Source of the DNA: CBFDBF01 sp050293315 | GTDB lineage: Bacteria; Pseudomonadota; Gammaproteobacteria; Chromatiales; Chromatiaceae | Length of the DNA: 64,000 nucleotides | Assembly (NCBI GenBank): GCA_050293315.1 | Contig: JBNKMS010000022.1 | Coordinates: 62,001-126,000, forward strand | Reading direction: 5' to 3' | In this document: piece by piece, positions 1 through 9,501 of the stretch | Layout: each line of letters begins with the position of its first letter | How positions within the stretch are numbered: position 1 is the stretch's first letter | Notes under the pieces: generated by a model | What the model saw: the letters and a program-made list of their open reading frames with translations, nothing else | The model's database searches: none | What the model was told of the DNA's origin: nothing | Program-made: the position numbers and the translations under genes

Positions 1-68
1 GCAATATGGTCAGGACATAACGCTTTTACGATTTTAGAAGTACTAAATATGTCTAACGGAGAGTGACT

Positions 69-1070
69 ATGACAATTAAAGTAGGTATCAACGGTTTCGG
101 TCGCATTGGTAGGATGGTCTTTCGCGCCATCGCCAAGGAGTTTCCGGAGATTGAGGTCGTCGGCATCAACGACCTGCTGGAGCCCGATTACCTGGCCTAC
201 ATGCTTAAGTATGACTCGGTGCACGGTAACTTCCCGGGTGAGATCGCCGTTGATGGCAATACCATGATTGTCGACGGTAAGAGTGTCCGGGTAACTGCTG
301 AGATGGATCCGGCCAATCTGAAATGGGACGAGGTGGGGGCTGAGATCGTGATTGAGGCCACCGGTCTATTCCTGACCGCCGAGGCCGCACAGAAGCATAT
401 CGATGCCGGTGCCGGCAAGGTTGTGTTGTCAGCCCCCTCCAAGGACAGCACCCCTATGTTTGTCTTTGGTGTTAACCATCATGAGTATGCAGGTCAGACT
501 ATCGTCTCCGGTGCCTCCTGTACCACCAACTGTCTTGCCCCGGTGACTAAGGTGTTGCACGACAACTGGGGGGTCAAGCGCGGTCTGATGACTACCGTGC
601 ATGCCGCCACCGCCAGCCAGAAGACTGTTGACGGACCATCCAAGAAGGATTGGCGTGGCGGCCGCGCTATCCTGGAGAACATCATTCCCTCATCCACCGG
701 TGCCGCCAAGGCGGTGGGTAAGGTGCTGCCGGCGTTGAACGGCAAGTTGACCGGCATGTCTTTTCGCGTCCCTACCACCGACGTCTCGGTGGTGGATTTG
801 ACCGTAGAGCTGGAGAGGGGCGCCTCCTACGAGGAGATCTGCGCAGCCATGAAGGCAGCCTCCGAGGGAGAGCTGAAGGGTGTGCTCGGCTACACCGAGG
901 AGAAGGTGGTGGCCACCGACTTCCGTGGCTGCTCCGTCCCTTCGACATTCGATGTGGGTGCAGGTATCGCCCTGGACGAGACCTTCGTTAAAGTGGTCTC
1001 CTGGTACGACAACGAGTACGGCTACACCTGCAACATGCTGCGCCTGCTGCAGTACGTTGAGGCTAACTAA
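69..1070 (+). CDS. gap: Glyceraldehyde-3-phosphate dehydrogenase, type I
   Basis: Cytosolic GAPDH, interconverting glyceraldehyde 3-phosphate and 1,3-bisphosphoglycerate with NAD(P). The protein opens with the Rossmann nucleotide-binding signature (GINGFGRIGR, residues 6-15) and has the catalytic-site motif SASCTTN-type (SGASCTTNC) with the nucleophile near Cys151; WYDNEYGY closes the substrate domain. At 333 aa it is normal for the family. The frame is open to a GTG six bases upstream, but the ATG at 69 has a GGAG ribosome site at 58-61 and gives the usual MTIKVGING start. pgk follows 41 bases downstream on the same strand, so the two are probably co-transcribed. Coenzyme preference cannot be fixed by eye. 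Confidence 0.97.
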   Translation: MTIKVGINGFGRIGRMVFRAIAKEFPEIEVVGINDLLEPDYLAYMLKYDSVHGNFPGEIAVDGNTMIVDGKSVRVTAEMDPANLKWDEVGAEIVIEATGLFLTAEAAQKHIDAGAGKVVLSAPSKDSTPMFVFGVNHHEYAGQTIVSGASCTTNCLAPVTKVLHDNWGVKRGLMTTVHAATASQKTVDGPSKKDWRGGRAILENIIPSSTGAAKAVGKVLPALNGKLTGMSFRVPTTDVSVVDLTVELERGASYEEICAAMKAASEGELKGVLGYTEEKVVATDFRGCSVPSTFDVGAGIALDETFVKVVSWYDNEYGYTCNMLRLLQYVEAN

Positions 1071-1111
1071 GCAGCCTTATTAATTAGAAGGCCCTGGTAT
1101 AGGCGTTCACA

Positions 1112-2293
1112 ATGTCCATTCTTAGAATGACCGACCTCGATCTTGCCGGCAAGCGGGTACTCATCCGTGAAGACCTGAATGTGCCGATAGAGGCGGGCAA
1201 GGTCACCAGCGACAAGCGCATTCGCGCCTCACTGCCAACCATCAAGCATGCGATGGAGGCCGGCGCCAAGGTGATCCTTATGTCCCACCGGGGGCGTCCG
1301 GTCGAGGGTGAGCCGGTGGGTGATCTGACCCTGCAACCGGTGGCGGACCATCTGGCAGGAGTCCTCGGGTGTAGCGTAGAGCTGATTGGAGACTATCTGG
1401 ACGGCATCCGCGAGCTGGCGGATGGTGAGGTAGTGTTGCTGGAGAACTGCCGCTGCAACGCAGGCGAGAAGAAGAACGCAGATGATCTATCGAAAAGATA
1501 TGCGGCCCTCTGTGATATCTATGTGAATGATGCATTTGGCACTGCCCACCGGGCCCAGGCATCCACCTATGGGGCCGGTATGTTTGCCTCGGTTGCCTGC
1601 GCCGGGCCACTATTGGCGAACGAACTTGATGCCTTGGGTAAGGCCTTGGACAACCCGGCACGCCCCATGGTGGCTATCGTTGGAGGTTCTAAGGTCTCTA
1701 CCAAGCTGACCGTGCTGGATGCCCTCACCAAGGTGGTGGATCAATTGATCCCGGGTGGAGGTATCGCCAATACCTTTATCGCCGCTGCCGGCTATAACGT
1801 AGGCAAATCTCTCTGTGAAGAGGAGCTGATCTCAGAGGCTAAACGGTTGATGGAGGCGGCCAAGGCCAAGGGTGGAGAGATACCGGTCCCGACCGATGTG
1901 GTTGTAGGCAAGGAGTTCTCGGCGTCGACCAAGGCGGTAGTCAAGCGGGTAGAGGATATTGACGCCGACGATATGATCTTCGATATCGGCCCGGAGACCG
2001 CCGCCAGGTTTGCAGCTATGATGCAGCAGGCTGGGACCATCGTCTGGAATGGGCCGGTTGGTGTGTTTGAGTTCGACCAGTTTGGTGATGGCACCAGGGT
2101 GCTGGGGGAGGCGATCGCCGACTCTGCGGCCTTCTCCATCGCCGGTGGCGGTGACACCCTGGCAGCGGTCGATAAGTACGGGATTGCTGAGCGGGTATCC
2201 TATATCTCCACCGGTGGGGGGGCGTTTTTGGAGTTTTTGGAGGGGAAGAAACTACCAGCAGTAGAGATGTTGGAACAGCGCGCTGCCAGTTAG
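1112..2293 (+). CDS. pgk: Phosphoglycerate kinase
   Basis: Transfers the acyl phosphate of 1,3-bisphosphoglycerate to ADP (reverse in the Calvin cycle or gluconeogenesis). Seen in the sequence: the N-terminal substrate motifs REDLNVP (residues 19-25) and SHRGRP, the nucleotide-domain motifs GGSKVSTK and GPVGVFE, and the C-terminal GGGDT loop near residue 346. At 393 aa it is full length. It follows gap closely. Many gammaproteobacteria have pyruvate kinase between pgk and fba; here only about 210 bases separate them and no kinase is present. Confidence 0.97.
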   Translation: MSILRMTDLDLAGKRVLIREDLNVPIEAGKVTSDKRIRASLPTIKHAMEAGAKVILMSHRGRPVEGEPVGDLTLQPVADHLAGVLGCSVELIGDYLDGIRELADGEVVLLENCRCNAGEKKNADDLSKRYAALCDIYVNDAFGTAHRAQASTYGAGMFASVACAGPLLANELDALGKALDNPARPMVAIVGGSKVSTKLTVLDALTKVVDQLIPGGGIANTFIAAAGYNVGKSLCEEELISEAKRLMEAAKAKGGEIPVPTDVVVGKEFSASTKAVVKRVEDIDADDMIFDIGPETAARFAAMMQQAGTIVWNGPVGVFEFDQFGDGTRVLGEAIADSAAFSIAGGGDTLAAVDKYGIAERVSYISTGGGAFLEFLEGKKLPAVEMLEQRAAS

Positions 2294-2317
2294 ATGGCCG
2301 TCGAGAGAATCGAGAGG

Positions 2318-2478
2318 TAACGCAAAGTGCGCAAAGGCGCAAAGAGTTTAAGGTGATGGTATCTCCTTGCATCTATACTCTAGAGTGGTGATAGGGGATC
2401 GGTCGGTTGAATCCGACACTAGTTAGTTAAGTAATTATAACTTTGCGTTCTCTGCGTCTTAGCGACCTTTGCGTTTAA
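2318..2478. repeat. Intergenic inverted repeat built of GCAAAG/CTTTGCG units
   Basis: Between pgk and fba, short units of the type CGCAAAG (2318-2347) are mirrored by CTTTGCG/TCTGCG units (2441-2475), so the two halves could pair in RNA or single-stranded DNA. The same vocabulary makes a tighter palindrome at 56203-56292. No open frame lies here. Function unknown; a dispersed palindromic repeat is likely. Confidence 0.6.
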
Positions 2479-2504
2479 ATCGGGAAACCAATAAGGAGCA
2501 CATA

Positions 2505-3515
2505 ATGCCAGTCGATTATAGAGATCTTGGTCTAGTCAATACGCGTGAGATGTTCAAACAGGCGATGGCCGGTCAGTACGCCGTCCCTGCCTACAACTTC
2601 AATAATATGGAGCAGATCCAGGCGATCATCACCGCCTGTGTGGAGACGCAGTCACCGGTAATCCTGCAGGTCTCCAGCGGCGCGCGTAAGTATGCCGATC
2701 AGACCATGCTGCAGTATATGGCTCAGGGTGCGGTTGAGATGATGAAGCGTCAGGCCGCAGAGCAGGGGCTGAAGGAGATCCCGATAACCCTGCATCTTGA
2801 TCATGGTGACACCTTCGAGCTGTGTAAGTCCTGCATCGATGCCGGCTTCTCCTCTATTATGATCGACGGTTCTCACCATCCCTATGACAAGAATGTAGAA
2901 CTGACCAAGCAGGTGGTTGAATACGCACACCAGTTTGATGTGACCGTTGAGGGTGAGCTGGGCGTGTTGGCCGGTATCGAGGATGATGTGGTGGCGGAGA
3001 AGTCGACCTACACCCAACCGGAAGAGGTAGAGGACTTTGTCGGCAAGACCGGTGTGGACTCACTCGCCATCTCCATCGGTACTAGCCACGGCGCCAACAA
3101 GTTTAAGCCGGAGCAGTGCACTAAGGGTGCTGATGGGGTGCTGATACCGCCGCCGCTGCGCTTCGATATCCTTGAGGAGATCGAGAAGAAGATCCCCGGT
3201 TTTGCCATCGTGCTGCACGGCTCCTCCTCTGTCCCGATGGAGGCGGTTGAGATCATCAACCAGTTCGGCGGGGCGCTGAAGGACTCCATAGGCATTCCTG
3301 AGGATCAGCTGCGCCAGGCCACCAAATCTGCTGTGTGTAAGGTCAACATCGACTCCGACGGACGCCTCTGGATGACCGCAGCGATCCGCAAACACATGGC
3401 CGAGAACCCGGCCCACTTCGATCCACGTCAATACCTGAAGCCGGCGCGTCAGGCCCTGATCGATATGTACAAGCACAAGAACGAGAATGTTCTTGGGAGT
3501 GCTGGTAAGGTGTGA
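2505..3515 (+). CDS. fba: Class II fructose-bisphosphate aldolase
   Basis: Zn-dependent aldol condensation of dihydroxyacetone phosphate and glyceraldehyde 3-phosphate, in the cytosol. The class II metal motif HLDHGD is at about residues 97-102; further family motifs are SIMIDGSH, VEGELG and SIGTSHGANKF. The frame extends upstream to a GTG at 2469, but AAGGAG at 2493-2498 sits just before the ATG at 2505, which gives the expected MPVDYRDLGLVNTREMF start and 336 aa. It is the last gene of the gap-pgk-fba set and is followed by a terminator. Sedoheptulose-bisphosphate is a possible second substrate in autotrophs; that is not readable from sequence. Confidence 0.95.
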   Translation: MPVDYRDLGLVNTREMFKQAMAGQYAVPAYNFNNMEQIQAIITACVETQSPVILQVSSGARKYADQTMLQYMAQGAVEMMKRQAAEQGLKEIPITLHLDHGDTFELCKSCIDAGFSSIMIDGSHHPYDKNVELTKQVVEYAHQFDVTVEGELGVLAGIEDDVVAEKSTYTQPEEVEDFVGKTGVDSLAISIGTSHGANKFKPEQCTKGADGVLIPPPLRFDILEEIEKKIPGFAIVLHGSSSVPMEAVEIINQFGGALKDSIGIPEDQLRQATKSAVCKVNIDSDGRLWMTAAIRKHMAENPAHFDPRQYLKPARQALIDMYKHKNENVLGSAGKV

Positions 3516-3542
3516 TCACAGCAGTTATGTTTGATTAGTAAA

Positions 3543-3566
3543 GGGGCGCTGAGGCGCCTCTTTTTT
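3543..3566 (+). terminator. Rho-independent terminator after fba
   Basis: GGGGCGC and GCGCCTC pair (one G-U) around a four-base loop and are followed at once by TTTTTT. It stands 28 bases after the fba stop. Confidence 0.85.
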
Positions 3567-3705
3567 CTAAAAATTCCACAATTTCTCCATCCAATCTCCA
3601 CACAAACGGCTGATAACTGCTGCATACTTTGTAGTACTTGGATAACCTTTATTCTTATTCAGAAGTGACCTGTTGTGGCATCTTTTAGTGGGGAGGGCAG
3701 AGACT

Positions 3706-5664
3706 ATGAAGAACAGTGTGACATCCCGTTCGGGAAAACCTTGGGTGCTTAAGCTGTCGGTGGGGTGTTTCCTGTGGATGCTGCTGGCGCTGTCTTCTGT
3801 GCATGCATACGAAGGCGACGGCTACAGGGATTTTCTGCTCGAGCATGGTTATCTGGAAGATGCATCGGGCCACAGTCAAGGTAACTACTTCCAGTGTTAC
3901 CGGATCATCTCCAGCGATCTGAAGCCGGAACATGAGATGGAGTGGCGTGAAATAGGCTCACAATGGGGGCCGATAGTAGTCTCCGATGGGAAAGGGATCA
4001 CCTATATCGCCTGGAGCGAGGGTTTGTCCCGTGTCTATATTGCTGCCGTGGACGGCTCAGGCCATACCTTATGGGGGCCGATCGCGGCCAACCAGGCGAT
4101 TACGACTCAATCCGATTTTCAGCTCATATCGAGAGGCGCCGGGGGCGTCGTTCTATCCTGGATAGAGAGGTCCTATGGCTGCGATGAGCGGAAGGTAAGG
4201 CCCAACAGACTCAAGATGCAGAAGTTCAGTCCCGGTGGGGAGAGGCTGTGGGGCAGGGAGGGCCTGACTATACATGAGAGTGAATGGGGATATGCACATA
4301 GGTTGCTGCCCAATGGAACAGGCGGCGCCATTGTTGTGTGGCACGCTTGGACTGACGCTTCCAGCGTTCTTACATCTGTGTTTGCGCAGCGTATTGATGG
4401 TGAGGGGGAAAAGCTCTGGTCGGAACAAGGACAAGAAATAGAACTCCCCATATTGGCTAAGTCTACGGGGCTAAATTTTGTTTCCATGGTGGGTGGCGGT
4501 TTTATGCTATCCCTTGGGGGCGGCATCGGGGATTCGGGAACCGGCTATCAAGCGGCGATGCTCGTCAGCAGTGACGGCGAGCTGCAATGGACAGGCAAAA
4601 AAGCGCTTTACGGGAGAGGGGAGGCTCGCTATCTGATGCGGGCTGAAGCGGAGGGCGCCACCCTGTTGGGGAAGGAACACTTTAGCAGCGCGTGGAAAGA
4701 TAGGTATCATGCTGTCCTTCGGTTGGATGACCAGGGGTCGGTGGTCTGGCGCACCTTCCTTGATGATATAGTCGGTATCCCCGACTATGACTATTCCGAC
4801 GGGGATATCAGAAGATTCGTCCCAGACGGGGCGGGCGGGGTGATTGCGATATGGGAGAAAACCGGCAGCAAAGACCGCCTGTTCCTGGCGCAGCGTGTGG
4901 GCAATGATGGAGAGATCCTTTGGGAAAAGCCGGTGATATTGGGCAAGGGGCCTTTCGGTACACAGATGGATGCGGCTCCGGACGACGCGGGCGGCGCCTT
5001 TGTTACCTGGACCACGTCCCGGATGTCACGGCACAGCCAATGGCCGGCCAAACAGAAGGTCATTTTTCATGATATCCTGATTCAACGGGTAGATTCCGAG
5101 GGCGAACTGGCATGGGACAGCCCTGCCTTCGTGGCTGGCAATACCGGCAGGATGCATTCAATTCCGGCGATAGTCTCCGATGGGAAGGGGGGCGCCGTCG
5201 TTGCCTGGTCTGACGGGCGCGCTGGGTTTGATAATCCACCCATGAGCAAGGAGGATGTACTTGAACCGGAATCAGACGTTGGAGATCCGCAAATAGTGGG
5301 CCGTATCTATCTGCAGCACGTTTCCGCATCGGGCGAGATGGCCTGGCAGGATGACGGTATCAAGGTGAGCAGCCCGGAGGCGCCCGCGAGCTGTCTTGAG
5401 AGAACCTCTTCTGCGCCTATTGTTGCAGCCCTTGCGGTCAATCTCCGAACAGGGCCTTCTCTGACCTCGGATGTTATGAAACCCCTGCGCCGGGGCGCTG
5501 GGCTGAGCGTGCTCGAGAGGTCAGAATCCTGCATAACCATCAACGGCCGTCTGGGGCGATGGGTGCGGGTCCGGGAGCAGGCCGCAAGCGAGTCAGAAGG
5601 CTGGGTGTTCGACGCCCACCTCGCCTATCCGCAACACGCCGATCCCTATTCTATGGTTCCCTGA
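3706..5664 (+). CDS. Secreted repeat (propeller-like) protein with C-terminal SH3b domain
   Basis: I do not recognise a named family for the whole protein (652 aa). A basic N-terminus and hydrophobic stretch ending VHA at about residue 36 form a signal peptide, so it is exported. From about residue 80 to 560 a motif recurs of the form SDGKGG-hydrophobic-AW followed some 20 residues later by G-LW; I count about eight, the pattern of a beta-propeller or stacked-sheet protein. The last 75 residues (NLRTGPSLTSDVM, then WVRV and GWVFD) look like a bacterial SH3 domain, which often binds cell wall or other surface ligands. Start: the ATG at 3706 follows GGGAGG; an upstream GTG-type start at 3673 has no such site. 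Alone on its strand, with over 250 bases empty downstream. Confidence 0.75.
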   Translation: MKNSVTSRSGKPWVLKLSVGCFLWMLLALSSVHAYEGDGYRDFLLEHGYLEDASGHSQGNYFQCYRIISSDLKPEHEMEWREIGSQWGPIVVSDGKGITYIAWSEGLSRVYIAAVDGSGHTLWGPIAANQAITTQSDFQLISRGAGGVVLSWIERSYGCDERKVRPNRLKMQKFSPGGERLWGREGLTIHESEWGYAHRLLPNGTGGAIVVWHAWTDASSVLTSVFAQRIDGEGEKLWSEQGQEIELPILAKSTGLNFVSMVGGGFMLSLGGGIGDSGTGYQAAMLVSSDGELQWTGKKALYGRGEARYLMRAEAEGATLLGKEHFSSAWKDRYHAVLRLDDQGSVVWRTFLDDIVGIPDYDYSDGDIRRFVPDGAGGVIAIWEKTGSKDRLFLAQRVGNDGEILWEKPVILGKGPFGTQMDAAPDDAGGAFVTWTTSRMSRHSQWPAKQKVIFHDILIQRVDSEGELAWDSPAFVAGNTGRMHSIPAIVSDGKGGAVVAWSDGRAGFDNPPMSKEDVLEPESDVGDPQIVGRIYLQHVSASGEMAWQDDGIKVSSPEAPASCLERTSSAPIVAALAVNLRTGPSLTSDVMKPLRRGAGLSVLERSESCITINGRLGRWVRVREQAASESEGWVFDAHLAYPQHADPYSMVP

Positions 5665-5801
5665 GTTGCAGCATGCTAGCAAGCAGGAGAATTCATGGCC
5701 TAATCCTTTAACTCCAAGTTTTATATATGGAAACATGACGTCGATTATGTCGCTGGGGATTAATAGCCTCCGTTAAACTGGGGAGGCACATTCTGACCAA
5801 G

Positions 5802-5824
5802 TTAAAGGAGTCAGAGCCCTTTAA
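5802..5824. repeat. Small palindromic repeat
   Basis: TTAAAGG and CCTTTAA pair across a nine-base loop with GTCAGAG in it. Similar TTAAA-GGGTCAGAG hairpins are common dispersed elements in environmental proteobacteria (general knowledge, not checked). A related GGGTCAGAGCC string occurs near 62130-62145 on the minus strand, just upstream of the gene ending at 61038. The rest of 5665-5921 holds no gene that I can see. Confidence 0.35.
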
Positions 5825-5921
5825 TTTGCGTCCCTAGAGTCTAATCATATTGATCGTTGGCACCAAACCTATATTTAGGTTAGGCTGATTCGCATTCTAG
5901 GCTACACCTGCAGGATTACAT

Positions 5922-6632
5922 ATGTATCGCCATCTTAATGCAGATAAAACCATCTCTACGATCGATATTCTCAATAAGCGTATCGCCGAGCGATTCCCCG
6001 AAACAGGCTTGAGCCAGGTATGCAACGAATTCCTCGGGATAGCGAATGAGAGTAAGGCCAGGTTTCTGTTAATAGCCCGTCCTAACTTAAGCCTACGCGT
6101 GTTTGTGGGTATAGTGGTAATTTTGGGTCTGCTTGGTCTGTTCTACAGTATCTCTTTATTAGAGGTTACTACACGCCCTTTTACCCTAGGTGAGTTGGTG
6201 CAGATCACGGAGGCGGGCATGAACGATGCGGTGCTGATTGGCGCGGCAATTCTGTTTATGATAACAGTCGAGGTTCGCGTTAAGCGTAGGCGAGTACTGG
6301 AGGCGCTACACGAATTGCGCTCCATTGCTCATGTCATAGATATGCACCAATTGACCAAAGACCCGGGGCGTTTCTCCAAAGAGAGGATAGTTACACGACA
6401 TTCGCCATCATTCAAGATGAGCGCCTACGAACTAATCCGTTATCTCGATTACTGTAGCGAAATGCTCTCTCTTACTGGCAAAGTTGGGGCACTCTACGCT
6501 CAGAGCTTCAATGATGCCGTGGTGCTTGCCGCAGTCAACGAGTTAGAGAGTTTGACTACCGGATTGAGCCGCAAGGTATGGCAGAAGATCATGATTCTGT
6601 ACAAGATGGATGAGATGGCAGTGGAATCGTGA
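5922..6632 (+). CDS. Conserved two-helix membrane protein, function unknown
   Basis: A 236-aa protein with two predicted membrane helices (about residues 58-80 and 100-118) joined by a short acidic loop, a 55-residue soluble N-terminus and a soluble, mostly helical C-terminus (about 120-236) with KRRRVLEALHELRSIAHVID just after helix 2. The positive cluster after helix 2 puts both ends in the cytoplasm. I recognise no functional motif. The ATG at 5922 is the first in a long open frame; the upstream ribosome site is weak. It stands alone between two intergenic gaps. Confidence 0.7.
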   Translation: MYRHLNADKTISTIDILNKRIAERFPETGLSQVCNEFLGIANESKARFLLIARPNLSLRVFVGIVVILGLLGLFYSISLLEVTTRPFTLGELVQITEAGMNDAVLIGAAILFMITVEVRVKRRRVLEALHELRSIAHVIDMHQLTKDPGRFSKERIVTRHSPSFKMSAYELIRYLDYCSEMLSLTGKVGALYAQSFNDAVVLAAVNELESLTTGLSRKVWQKIMILYKMDEMAVES

Positions 6633-6792
6633 TGTTTTAAATGGTAATTCAAGAGGGCAGAGCATTTTAATGGAAAAACCGCAACTTTAGGCCCAACTAG
6701 CCCCCTTTTTTTCATCGAGCTTCTATACTTCTGTAACTAACACCTTTCCATGGCTTTAATGGAAAACTTATAAACAGAAGGAGATGCACGCC

Positions 6793-8154
6793 ATGACCAA
6801 TCAGAGTATTTCGAACCGCTGGATGGTAGTTATCGGTTCGGTTTTGATCCAGATGAGCCTGGGCGCCATATATGCCTGGTCCGTTTTCACGCCGGCGTTA
6901 AGCGCGCTGGGGTGGAGCAAGCTTGAGACTCAGCTGGTTTTCGCTGTGGGTCTTGTTACCTTCGCCGTGGTGATGGTGTTTGCAGGTCGCATGCTCTCCC
7001 GATTAGGGCCGAGAAAGCTGGCACTGCTTGGCGGCCTGACCCTGGGTGCGGGCTATGCACTGGCTGGTCTGTTTGGCGGTGGTAATTTTTGGAGTGTGTT
7101 TATCGGTGTGGGGCTGATCGGCGGTGCGGGGATCGGCCTCGGTTATGTGGTGCCTATAGCCGTTGGCATGCAATGGTTCCCGGACAAGAAGGGCATGATC
7201 ACCGGGCTTGCGGTGGCAGGATTCGGTTTCGGTGCCATGGGTTGGGTGAAACTGGCGGGTGCCTGGGGACAGTTGATTGAGACCTATGGCCTGTCGCAGA
7301 CCTTTCTGATCTACGGTGCGGCCTTTGCCGCCCTGATTCTGGTAGGTAGTATCTGGATGCACTCCCCGCCCAAGGGCTGGGTGCCGGATGGCTTTGAGGT
7401 CGGCAGGCCGGTCGCCACCAAGGGGCAGGTGAATTTCAGTGTGACGGATATGCTGCGCACGCCGCAGTTCTACCTGGTATTCATGACCTTCGCCGTGAGT
7501 GCGGGTGCGGGGCTCATGTCCATCGGTCTGATGAAGCTCTATCCTATGGAGGCGCTGCAGGCCTCAGGATATAGTGTAGCCGAGGCTAGCGCTATTGCCG
7601 GTACCGCCATGGCGGTGTTCTTTAGTCTGGCCAACGGTATCGGCCGCATTGTGTGGGGTAGCCTGAGCGACAAGCTGGGTCGGCGCCGCTCGGTGTTTAT
7701 CATGACCAGTACGCAGGCGCTGATCCTTTTTGCCTTCTCCTTCATGGCAGGTAACGAATACCTCCTATATCTGGGCGCCGCCCTGATCGGCTTCAATTTC
7801 GGCGGCAACTTCGCCCTGTTTCCCACCCTGACGGCCGACCTGTTTGGCAATGAACGCGTGGGGCAGAATTATCCCTTCATCTTTCTCTCCTATGGCGTGG
7901 GCGGAATCGCCGGTCCAATGCTGGGAGGACGGCTGGGTGATCTGGGCAATTTTCCCATGGCATTCACTATTTGCGCCGTGGCCTGCCTAGTATGCGCGCT
8001 GGTCATGCTGCTGGTGCACCACCCCGATTCCGAAGAGGCCCATCGGCCTGCCAGCGTCCATGGTTTTCTGCACCAGATGCATTGGGATCACCTTGATGAT
8101 GTGGTCGAGCACGCCATGCACCCTGACCATTTTAAGCGGGTCAAACCGAGTTAA
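6793..8154 (+). CDS. MFS transporter of the oxalate/formate antiporter (OFA) family
   Basis: Inner-membrane carrier of the major facilitator superfamily, about 12 helices, 453 aa. The N-terminal GAIYAWSVFTPAL and the loop between helices 2 and 3 (GRMLSRLGPRK) are typical of the OFA subgroup, and GSLSDKLGRRR is the matching loop in the second half. OFA proteins exchange small mono- and dicarboxylates; the substrate here cannot be told. The tail (about residues 415-453) is unusually rich in His and acidic residues. AAGGAG at 6777-6782 fits the ATG at 6793 better than the one at 6784. Confidence 0.85.
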   Translation: MTNQSISNRWMVVIGSVLIQMSLGAIYAWSVFTPALSALGWSKLETQLVFAVGLVTFAVVMVFAGRMLSRLGPRKLALLGGLTLGAGYALAGLFGGGNFWSVFIGVGLIGGAGIGLGYVVPIAVGMQWFPDKKGMITGLAVAGFGFGAMGWVKLAGAWGQLIETYGLSQTFLIYGAAFAALILVGSIWMHSPPKGWVPDGFEVGRPVATKGQVNFSVTDMLRTPQFYLVFMTFAVSAGAGLMSIGLMKLYPMEALQASGYSVAEASAIAGTAMAVFFSLANGIGRIVWGSLSDKLGRRRSVFIMTSTQALILFAFSFMAGNEYLLYLGAALIGFNFGGNFALFPTLTADLFGNERVGQNYPFIFLSYGVGGIAGPMLGGRLGDLGNFPMAFTICAVACLVCALVMLLVHHPDSEEAHRPASVHGFLHQMHWDHLDDVVEHAMHPDHFKRVKPS

Positions 8155-8254
8155 AGGGGTGGGGCAAATATGTACACAGGGATGATATGTGTATTAAATA
8201 ACTCCTCAATTCCATTTTAATTTTTTTCTAGTTATGAAGGGATATGATGTAAGC

Positions 8255-9373
8255 ATGAGAGTACAGTCTGCCATAGCTGCCTTTGTGTTACTCCTTCTGC
8301 TGGGTAATATGTCTCCTTCCCAAGCCGGCACATTAAAGCTCCTGCAGCCTAACGGGGGCGATATCTGGTTTAAAGGGACGCTGCAGACCATCGCTTGGCA
8401 GGGTGGCGATGTTGGGCAGGTTGATATTGAACTGTACCGAGGGCAATCGCTACAGAAGATACTGGGCAGCGCAGACTCATCTGCCGGCATTTTTATCTGG
8501 CTAGTGGCGTCAGACCTGCCGACCGCTGAAGACTATCGTATAAAAATCAGTCTAGGCTCCATTTCTGATTTTTCCGACGCGTATTTTACCATCAAGAATT
8601 CTGACTCCCGGCCACAAGGAGGGCCGGATGGAAAGAAACCGCCTGATGATCCAAATGATGATAAGAACGGATCGTCAGAATCCATCACCGCCCTCAAAGG
8701 CAACTGGATCGGGGGAGGGGCTGGTGAGGAGGTCCGTTTCCGCAATCGAAATCTTACACTGACTGTCAAACATGCCTCTAAGTTCTTCCTGTACATTAAT
8801 GATAAGGATGAAATAGAGGGGGAAGGAACTATCGAATACGATCTAGACCAAAATACTGAGGGATTGGATGAACTGGTTACTGAGATCCGGGGTATGATAA
8901 GCGCATTTGTACCAGGTATTCCAAGTCTGAAGATGTCAAGCGGGCCGGTGCGTGATTTTGCCAAAGATAGAATTAGCAGAGGGTTGCAATACGAAGCTCC
9001 GCATCTAAAGTACGGGCCAGAAATTCGTCATATCAAAATAAAGGGCCGGGTTGAGAAAGCGAAGTTAAACGATTATGACGGCGCGCGTGTCTATCTAGAG
9101 GTGCAGGGAGACTATACTCTACCTGACGATACGGCTGACAACTCGCTTATTGCGGCCTGGGAGGTGAATAAGGTAAAGGAAGAAAGCAAGTTTCCCTGCT
9201 GGTCACCTTTTCTGGAACAATCAGGAGTAATCAGGAAGGGGCATGGAGGGTATTGGGTGATCGAGTTCCAGGAGAAGGGGGAACACCGCAACCGGGTAAG
9301 TGCCTGGCAAGAGTATGGTTATTATTGGTCCGCTCGACAAATAACGAAAGAAGAGATAGAGAGTGGAAAGTAA
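8255..9373 (+). CDS. Secreted protein with N-terminal Kre9/Knh1-like (Ser-Thr-rich GPI-anchored type) domain
   Basis: A 372-aa exported protein. The signal peptide runs to about residue 23 (LLLLLGNMSPSQA). The next 90 residues match by eye the Ser-Thr-rich-GPI / Kre9-Knh1 beta domain: LQPNGGDIWFKGT, TIAWQG, VDIELYRG, a G-F-W stretch, YRIKI and a terminal F-TIKN. A short linker rich in P, D, G and K (about 120-145) leads to a 220-residue C-terminal part I do not recognise; it starts LKGNWIGGGAGEEVRF, like a beta-barrel binding module. The start at 8255 is chosen for its signal peptide; ATG 8234 is in frame. Base composition is more AT-rich than the MFS gene before it. Confidence 0.65.
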   Translation: MRVQSAIAAFVLLLLLGNMSPSQAGTLKLLQPNGGDIWFKGTLQTIAWQGGDVGQVDIELYRGQSLQKILGSADSSAGIFIWLVASDLPTAEDYRIKISLGSISDFSDAYFTIKNSDSRPQGGPDGKKPPDDPNDDKNGSSESITALKGNWIGGGAGEEVRFRNRNLTLTVKHASKFFLYINDKDEIEGEGTIEYDLDQNTEGLDELVTEIRGMISAFVPGIPSLKMSSGPVRDFAKDRISRGLQYEAPHLKYGPEIRHIKIKGRVEKAKLNDYDGARVYLEVQGDYTLPDDTADNSLIAAWEVNKVKEESKFPCWSPFLEQSGVIRKGHGGYWVIEFQEKGEHRNRVSAWQEYGYYWSARQITKEEIESGK

Positions 9374-9501
9374 CCGGAAAGAGAAAAACTTAGCTAGAGC
9401 TGGTGGGCAATAGTTTCTAATATTTGCGGATATTGCGTTCTGACCAAGGTTTGCGCTTAGTAAGGCACCGGAAATATACATATGCATATTTGGCTTGGCG
9501 G

